Positions 59,997 to 64,000 of a stretch of DNA of 64,000 nucleotides are shown here, piece by piece. Made by a program: the position numbers and the translations under genes. This DNA comes from CAZLPW01 sp964561495 (GTDB lineage: Bacteria > Fidelibacterota > Marinisomatia > Marinisomatales > UBA1611), in the NCBI GenBank assembly GCA_964561495.1, contig CAZLPW010000005.1:1-64000 (forward strand), given 5' to 3'. The notes beneath the pieces were generated by a model that saw only the letters and a list, made by a program, of their open reading frames with translations, made no database searches and had not been told where the DNA came from. How positions within the stretch are numbered: the first letter of the stretch is position 1; every line of letters begins with the position of its first letter.

Positions 59997-62900
59997 GTGA
60001 CCGAATCTTCTCTATATAAAATTTCCGATTTCCATCTTATGGATCCATTCTTAATGACCATCACTAGCGGTGGGGACCATTGGATGTATATATCAAGCAC
60101 AGGCTGCCTTACAGCTGGGAGAAGCAAAGCAGAGTTCGCACTCTTCCCTTATGTTACTGATGATATACTTCATAGAAATAACAGTTTTACTGGCCCGATT
60201 ACGATAGTCAGAGTAAGAAAAAAGAATCAACAATTAATTTGGGAACCATTCGCAAAGAACACCAATGCATATAATATTATTCGAAATCTTTATAAAAATA
60301 GTATTGGTAACGTAATTATTTTTGAAGAAATCAATAAAGATCTTGGACTTACTTTTTCCTACCAATGGCAATCCAACTCTGAACAAGGCTTTATAAGAAA
60401 ATCTCTAATTACCAATCAAAGCAAGAAACAAATCGATTTGGATATTCTTGACGGCCTGATGAATATATTACCTGCAGGTATAGAACTTCGAACTACCCAA
60501 GAAATGAATAATCTTGCAAATGCATACAAAGTGACGGAGTATTTACCTAAAAATAAATGCTCACTCTATTATCTTAATTCATTAATCATGGACAGACCCC
60601 AGCCTGGAGAATCATTAAGAGCTAATATCGTATCATACTATTCAAATAACAACCCTGAAATATCTGTTTGTGAAAAGGAAATAAACAATTTTAGAGAAAA
60701 TGGAAAATTCAAAAAAAAATACCACGTTACTGGTAGACCTGGCTATTTGTTAACTAAATCTAGGTTTAGATTAGAATCTAAAAAAGGGTCAGAGTGGTAT
60801 TTTTTCGCAGATGTAAATAAAACCCAAAGTCAAATTACTCATATAACTAATTGGCTTAAAAACAGCCAAAACATAATCCAGGATGTTGAAAAAGGAATAA
60901 TTAATAATAATGATAAATTAGTTTTTGCCTTAGCATCTGCTGATGCTTTTCAACAGACTCGGTCAAATATAAATAATCTACATCATACTGCGAATGTCCT
61001 GTTTAATGTTTTAAGAGGCGGGATATTTAATAATCAATATGAAATAAATATATCTGATTTTATAAATAATCTTAAAATTAGAAATAAAAAAATATATGAA
61101 AACTTTAAGAAAAAATTACCTCTAAATAATAGCACCCTTGAGTTGAATGAGTTGATTCATTTTTCAGATAAAACAAAAGATCCTTCGATGATGAGATTAT
61201 GTCGTGAATATTTACCTCTTACACTAAGCCGCCGTCATGGTGACCCAAGTAGACCTTGGAATAGATTTGAAATAAAAACAAAAGATGAAAACAATAATGA
61301 TTTGTTTTACTATGAAGGCAACTGGCGAGATATCTTTCAAAACTGGGAGGCTCTAGGTTTAAGCTTCCCTTTAGCAATTGAATCAATGATAGCTAAATTT
61401 GTAAACGCAACATCGGTAGATGGTTATAACCCTTATCGAATAAATAGTGATGGAATAGATTGGGAAGTTAGTGACCCAGATGATCCCTGGAGCTATATAG
61501 GCTATTGGAATGATCATCAAATTATTTATTTACAAAAACTACTAGAACATTTAAACAACTATGACCATAAAAAATTAAATCAAATTTTTTCTCAAGAAAT
61601 TTATTCATATGCTAATATCCCGTACAGGTTACGAACATTTGATAAAATTATATCTAACCCTAAAGAAACTATTGATTTTGACTACGAAAAAAATAAAAAA
61701 ATATTAGAATCTGTCGAGTCTTACGGTACAGACATAAAACTCATTCAAAATAATAGAGGAAATGTATACCATGTAAATCTTTGCGAAAAATTACTCGTTT
61801 TGACGCTTGCTAAGTTCTCAAGCCTTGTTCCAGATGGTGGAATTTGGCTAAACACACAAAGGCCCGAGTGGAACGATGCCAATAACGCTTTGGTAGGTTA
61901 CGGAGCTTCAATGGTAACCGTATATTATTTAAGAAGATTTCTCAATTTTTTTCAAAATATTTTAAATCAAACTGATATTAAGTCCATATCTATATCTCAA
62001 GATGTCAAGGAATGGCTTTTTGAAATAAACGATATATTAATAGAAATAAAGAAAGAACAAAATCTTGGAAAATTGAATGATCAAGATAGAATGAAATTTG
62101 TTATAGCGCTAGGAGAATCATTCTCAACTTATAGATCTAGAGTTTATGACAAAATTTTTAGTAAAAAAGATACATTAAAAACAAAAAAAATATACGAATT
62201 CTTAACGCTTGGTAAAAACATATTGAACGATACTATAGACTCTAATGAAAAAAAGGGGCTATTTAATGCATATAACATAATAGACTTTAATAAATCCAAA
62301 AATAAAGCCCAAATTAATGAACTGGGTATTATGCTGGAGGGACAAGTTTCTGCTTTAAGTTCTGGAAAATTATCTTTGAATAAAACTATAAAAACAATCA
62401 ACGCTATATATGATAGTAAACTCTACAGAAAAGATCAGAAAAGTTTTATCCTGTATCCCAAAAAAGAATTAATATCATTTCTTGATAAAAACATAATTCC
62501 CAATTCTCTTTTTATAAAATGTGCAGTATTAAAACAACTGGTTAATTCTGGTGATACTAGGATTATACATAAAGACGTAAAAAACAATCTCCGATTTAAT
62601 TCAGATTTAATAAATACCCATGTCTTAGAAGATTCTTTAAATGAACTAAGAACAACAGATTCTAAGTTTAAAAAATTATCTGATACTGAGTATAAAAGGA
62701 TACTCGATATTTATGAAACAGTATTTAATCATAAATACTATACAGGTAGATCTGGTACAATGTTTTCATACGAGGGCATTGGCTCAATTTACTGGCACAT
62801 GGTTGCTAAACTACTTCTTAGTGTACAAGAGAACTACTATTATTTTCATAAACATAGCTCAAACAAACAAAAACTTACTACCCTAGGAAACCTATATTAT

Positions 62901-63401
62901 AAAATAAGAGATGGTCTAAGTTCATCAAAAACACCAAATCAATATGGAGCATTTCCGTTTGACCCTTATTCTCATTCGCCCTCACACTCAGGAGCGCAGC
63001 AACCAGGGATGACAGGACAGGTAAAAGAAGAAATCCTAACACGATTTGGTGAGCTTGGATGTTTTATAAGAAAACGTGTGATTGTTTTTTCGCCAATTTT
63101 ACTAAAAAAATCAGAATTTTTGTTTAAGTCTAAAATTTTTAATTATTATAACGTTTTCAATAATAAATCAGATTTAAAAGTCAAAAAAAACCAACTCGCT
63201 TTTACATTTAATCAAGTCCCAATTATTTATGATATTAATCATCAAATTAAAGACGAAATAAGAATAGAATATTTAAGTGGTGAAACAAAATTACTCCGCG
63301 GTTCTAAAATTAATTTTGAAATAAGTAAAGAGATTTTTAGTAGGAGAGGAAATATTACGAGTATTAAATATTTATTCAATAAAAAACTTTTAAACTTTTA
63401 A
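59997..63401 (+). CDS. Beta-1,3-glucan phosphorylase-like enzyme (GH149/GH161 group)
   Basis: A 1134-residue cytoplasmic protein, the length expected for GH149 or GH161 beta-1,3-oligoglucan phosphorylases and longer than typical GH94 enzymes (about 800). The N-terminal sandwich ('MTITSGGDHWMYISSTGCLT', 'GRSKAEFALFPYVTDDILH') is followed by an (alpha/alpha)6 barrel. That carries 'EYLPLTLSRRHGDPSRPWNR' (phosphate/substrate region), 'YYEGNWRDIFQNWEALGLSF', and the catalytic-type 'RPEWNDANNALVGYG' (Asp627). 'FPFDPYSHSPSHSGAQQPGM' lies near the C-terminus. It should phosphorolyse beta-1,3-oligoglucans to glucose-1-phosphate, saving ATP. GTG is the start. I cannot separate GH149 from GH161 by eye. 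Confidence 0.8.
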   Translation: MTESSLYKISDFHLMDPFLMTITSGGDHWMYISSTGCLTAGRSKAEFALFPYVTDDILHRNNSFTGPITIVRVRKKNQQLIWEPFAKNTNAYNIIRNLYKNSIGNVIIFEEINKDLGLTFSYQWQSNSEQGFIRKSLITNQSKKQIDLDILDGLMNILPAGIELRTTQEMNNLANAYKVTEYLPKNKCSLYYLNSLIMDRPQPGESLRANIVSYYSNNNPEISVCEKEINNFRENGKFKKKYHVTGRPGYLLTKSRFRLESKKGSEWYFFADVNKTQSQITHITNWLKNSQNIIQDVEKGIINNNDKLVFALASADAFQQTRSNINNLHHTANVLFNVLRGGIFNNQYEINISDFINNLKIRNKKIYENFKKKLPLNNSTLELNELIHFSDKTKDPSMMRLCREYLPLTLSRRHGDPSRPWNRFEIKTKDENNNDLFYYEGNWRDIFQNWEALGLSFPLAIESMIAKFVNATSVDGYNPYRINSDGIDWEVSDPDDPWSYIGYWNDHQIIYLQKLLEHLNNYDHKKLNQIFSQEIYSYANIPYRLRTFDKIISNPKETIDFDYEKNKKILESVESYGTDIKLIQNNRGNVYHVNLCEKLLVLTLAKFSSLVPDGGIWLNTQRPEWNDANNALVGYGASMVTVYYLRRFLNFFQNILNQTDIKSISISQDVKEWLFEINDILIEIKKEQNLGKLNDQDRMKFVIALGESFSTYRSRVYDKIFSKKDTLKTKKIYEFLTLGKNILNDTIDSNEKKGLFNAYNIIDFNKSKNKAQINELGIMLEGQVSALSSGKLSLNKTIKTINAIYDSKLYRKDQKSFILYPKKELISFLDKNIIPNSLFIKCAVLKQLVNSGDTRIIHKDVKNNLRFNSDLINTHVLEDSLNELRTTDSKFKKLSDTEYKRILDIYETVFNHKYYTGRSGTMFSYEGIGSIYWHMVAKLLLSVQENYYYFHKHSSNKQKLTTLGNLYYKIRDGLSSSKTPNQYGAFPFDPYSHSPSHSGAQQPGMTGQVKEEILTRFGELGCFIRKRVIVFSPILLKKSEFLFKSKIFNYYNVFNNKSDLKVKKNQLAFTFNQVPIIYDINHQIKDEIRIEYLSGETKLLRGSKINFEISKEIFSRRGNITSIKYLFNKKLLNF

Positions 63402-63410
63402 GAGGAAAAA

Positions 63411-64000
63411 ATGTTAGATATTAAAATAAAAAATTTCCATATTTTTTTAAAACTGATCTTGGTTACAGTTTATTTGAATGCTTCAGATCTGTTGAAAGTC
63501 AAAAATCAAGTAATCTTAAATAAAGAAAATCAACCAGTGTTTTTAAAAGGGTGTAACCTAGGTAATTGGCTAATTCTTGAAATGTGGATGCTTGACTATG
63601 CAGGACGAGGTATTCATGATCAAAAACATTTCATAGAAATATTGGAAAATAGGTTTGGCATTGTTAAAGCAAATCAATTGATGGAAGTATACAGAAATAA
63701 TTGGATTACTGAAAAAGATCTAGACATAATTAAATCTTTTGGGATGAATACTTTGAGACTTCCATTTGATTACAAAATTTTAATGGACTCAGATCTAAAG
63801 CCATTTAAACTAAAAAAAGATGCCTGGAAATGGATTGACCATACAATAAACATGGCTCGAAAAAGAGATATGTATGTTATCCTTGATATGCACGGAGCTC
63901 CAGGTCGTCAAAGTGGCATGGATCATTCAGGAGAAGTGGATTATAATAAGCTTTGGGATAGCAAACTATATCAAGAGCAAACGGTTTGGCTTTGGAGACA
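63411..64000 (+). CDS. GH5 beta-glucanase, exported, 3' end outside the window
   Basis: An incomplete frame (at least 196 codons) starting at ATG 63411 with a strong ribosome site (AGAGGAAAAA) 9 bp after the phosphorylase stop. A signal peptide (about residues 1-25) precedes a GH5 domain: 'VFLKGCNLGNWLILEMWMLD', 'MNTLRLPFDYKILMDS', 'YVILDMHGAPGRQSGMDHSG'. The G-x-N-L-G-x-W-L opening, shared with the GH5 at 33.7-35.7 kb, suggests an exo-beta-1,3-glucanase-like enzyme. Neither catalytic glutamate is reached before the window ends. It is the last visible gene of the + strand operon. Confidence 0.88.
   Translation, partial: MLDIKIKNFHIFLKLILVTVYLNASDLLKVKNQVILNKENQPVFLKGCNLGNWLILEMWMLDYAGRGIHDQKHFIEILENRFGIVKANQLMEVYRNNWITEKDLDIIKSFGMNTLRLPFDYKILMDSDLKPFKLKKDAWKWIDHTINMARKRDMYVILDMHGAPGRQSGMDHSGEVDYNKLWDSKLYQEQTVWLWR

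Noticed and set aside
59997..63401. GH94 cellobiose/cellodextrin phosphorylase
   Set aside because: At 1134 residues it is much longer than GH94 enzymes, and its N-terminal and C-terminal segments fit the GH149/GH161 group better.
1..64000. CRISPR arrays, rRNA, tRNA genes, transposases or prophage
   Set aside because: No regularly spaced direct repeats, no cloverleaf or rRNA signature and no transposase or phage structural gene could be recognised on either strand.

Overview
The window is strongly AT-rich bacterial DNA, most likely from a marine member of the FCB superphylum and probably Candidatus Marinimicrobia (SAR406 / Neomarinimicrobiota). The main reason is that several large secreted proteins end in the 'YPNPFNP ... 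SGVYF ... K+hhLLK' type-A type IX secretion (T9SS) tail, next to PorV/PorQ-family and TonB-dependent proteins. The lineage call is inference; no rRNA or tRNA gene is present to fix it.

Layout. (1) 1-13.7 kb is a loose accessory and housekeeping stretch: a YdhR-like protein, a MAPEG protein, small membrane proteins, YggT, a NYN-domain protein, a methyltransferase, a monoacylglycerol-lipase-like hydrolase, glycerol kinase, DUF423, a Kelch-repeat T9SS protein, a zincin-like lipoprotein and an Mpo1/DUF962 protein. It also holds decayed genes: a carbamoyltransferase stub and a flavodoxin interrupted by one stop codon. Its intergenic gaps repeatedly carry a poly-T/TTG-N16-TAGATTTG motif just upstream of + strand genes. 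(2) 13.2-17.8 kb (- strand) looks like a photo-oxidative stress cluster: class II photolyase, a MerR regulator with a B12-type domain lacking the cobalamin histidine, glutathione peroxidase, a glyoxalase-fold protein and a zinc-ribbon-like protein. (3) 18-26.9 kb holds membrane and lipid genes (GDPD, FAD-linked oxidase, MFS, PPK2, PAF-acetylhydrolase-like lipoprotein) and a four-gene redox operon (4-TM histidine-rich protein, YceI, Rieske, OB-fold protein). (4) 26.9-33.6 kb is alpha-glucan oriented: a CotH/lamin-tail T9SS protein, a surface alpha-amylase split by a frameshift at an A9 run, and a divergent pullulanase-type GH13 lipoprotein.

(5) 33.7-64 kb is a large beta-glucan (laminarin/lichenan-like) utilisation locus in two opposed arms around a LacI-type regulator. 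The - strand arm encodes a TonB-dependent receptor, a 1156-residue secreted protein, a PorV-like protein, a parvulin-like lipoprotein, a circularly permuted GH16, a second GH16 and a GH5-CBM6; a separately terminated carbohydrate-binding T9SS protein lies beside it. The + strand arm encodes LacI, a GH16 carrying an apparently circularly permuted PA14 insert, an Opp-type ABC importer (binding protein, two permeases, fused double ATPase), cytoplasmic GH1 and GH30 enzymes, a GH149/GH161-like beta-1,3-glucan phosphorylase and a second GH5 running off the end. Inferred working order: surface and secreted GH16/GH5 enzymes cut polymeric beta-glucan; the TonB receptor and the Opp importer move oligosaccharides inward; GH1, GH30 and the phosphorylase finish them in the cytoplasm, the last conserving energy as glucose-1-phosphate. 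The two permuted-domain enzymes and the SusC-like receptor without a SusD are the most unusual elements.
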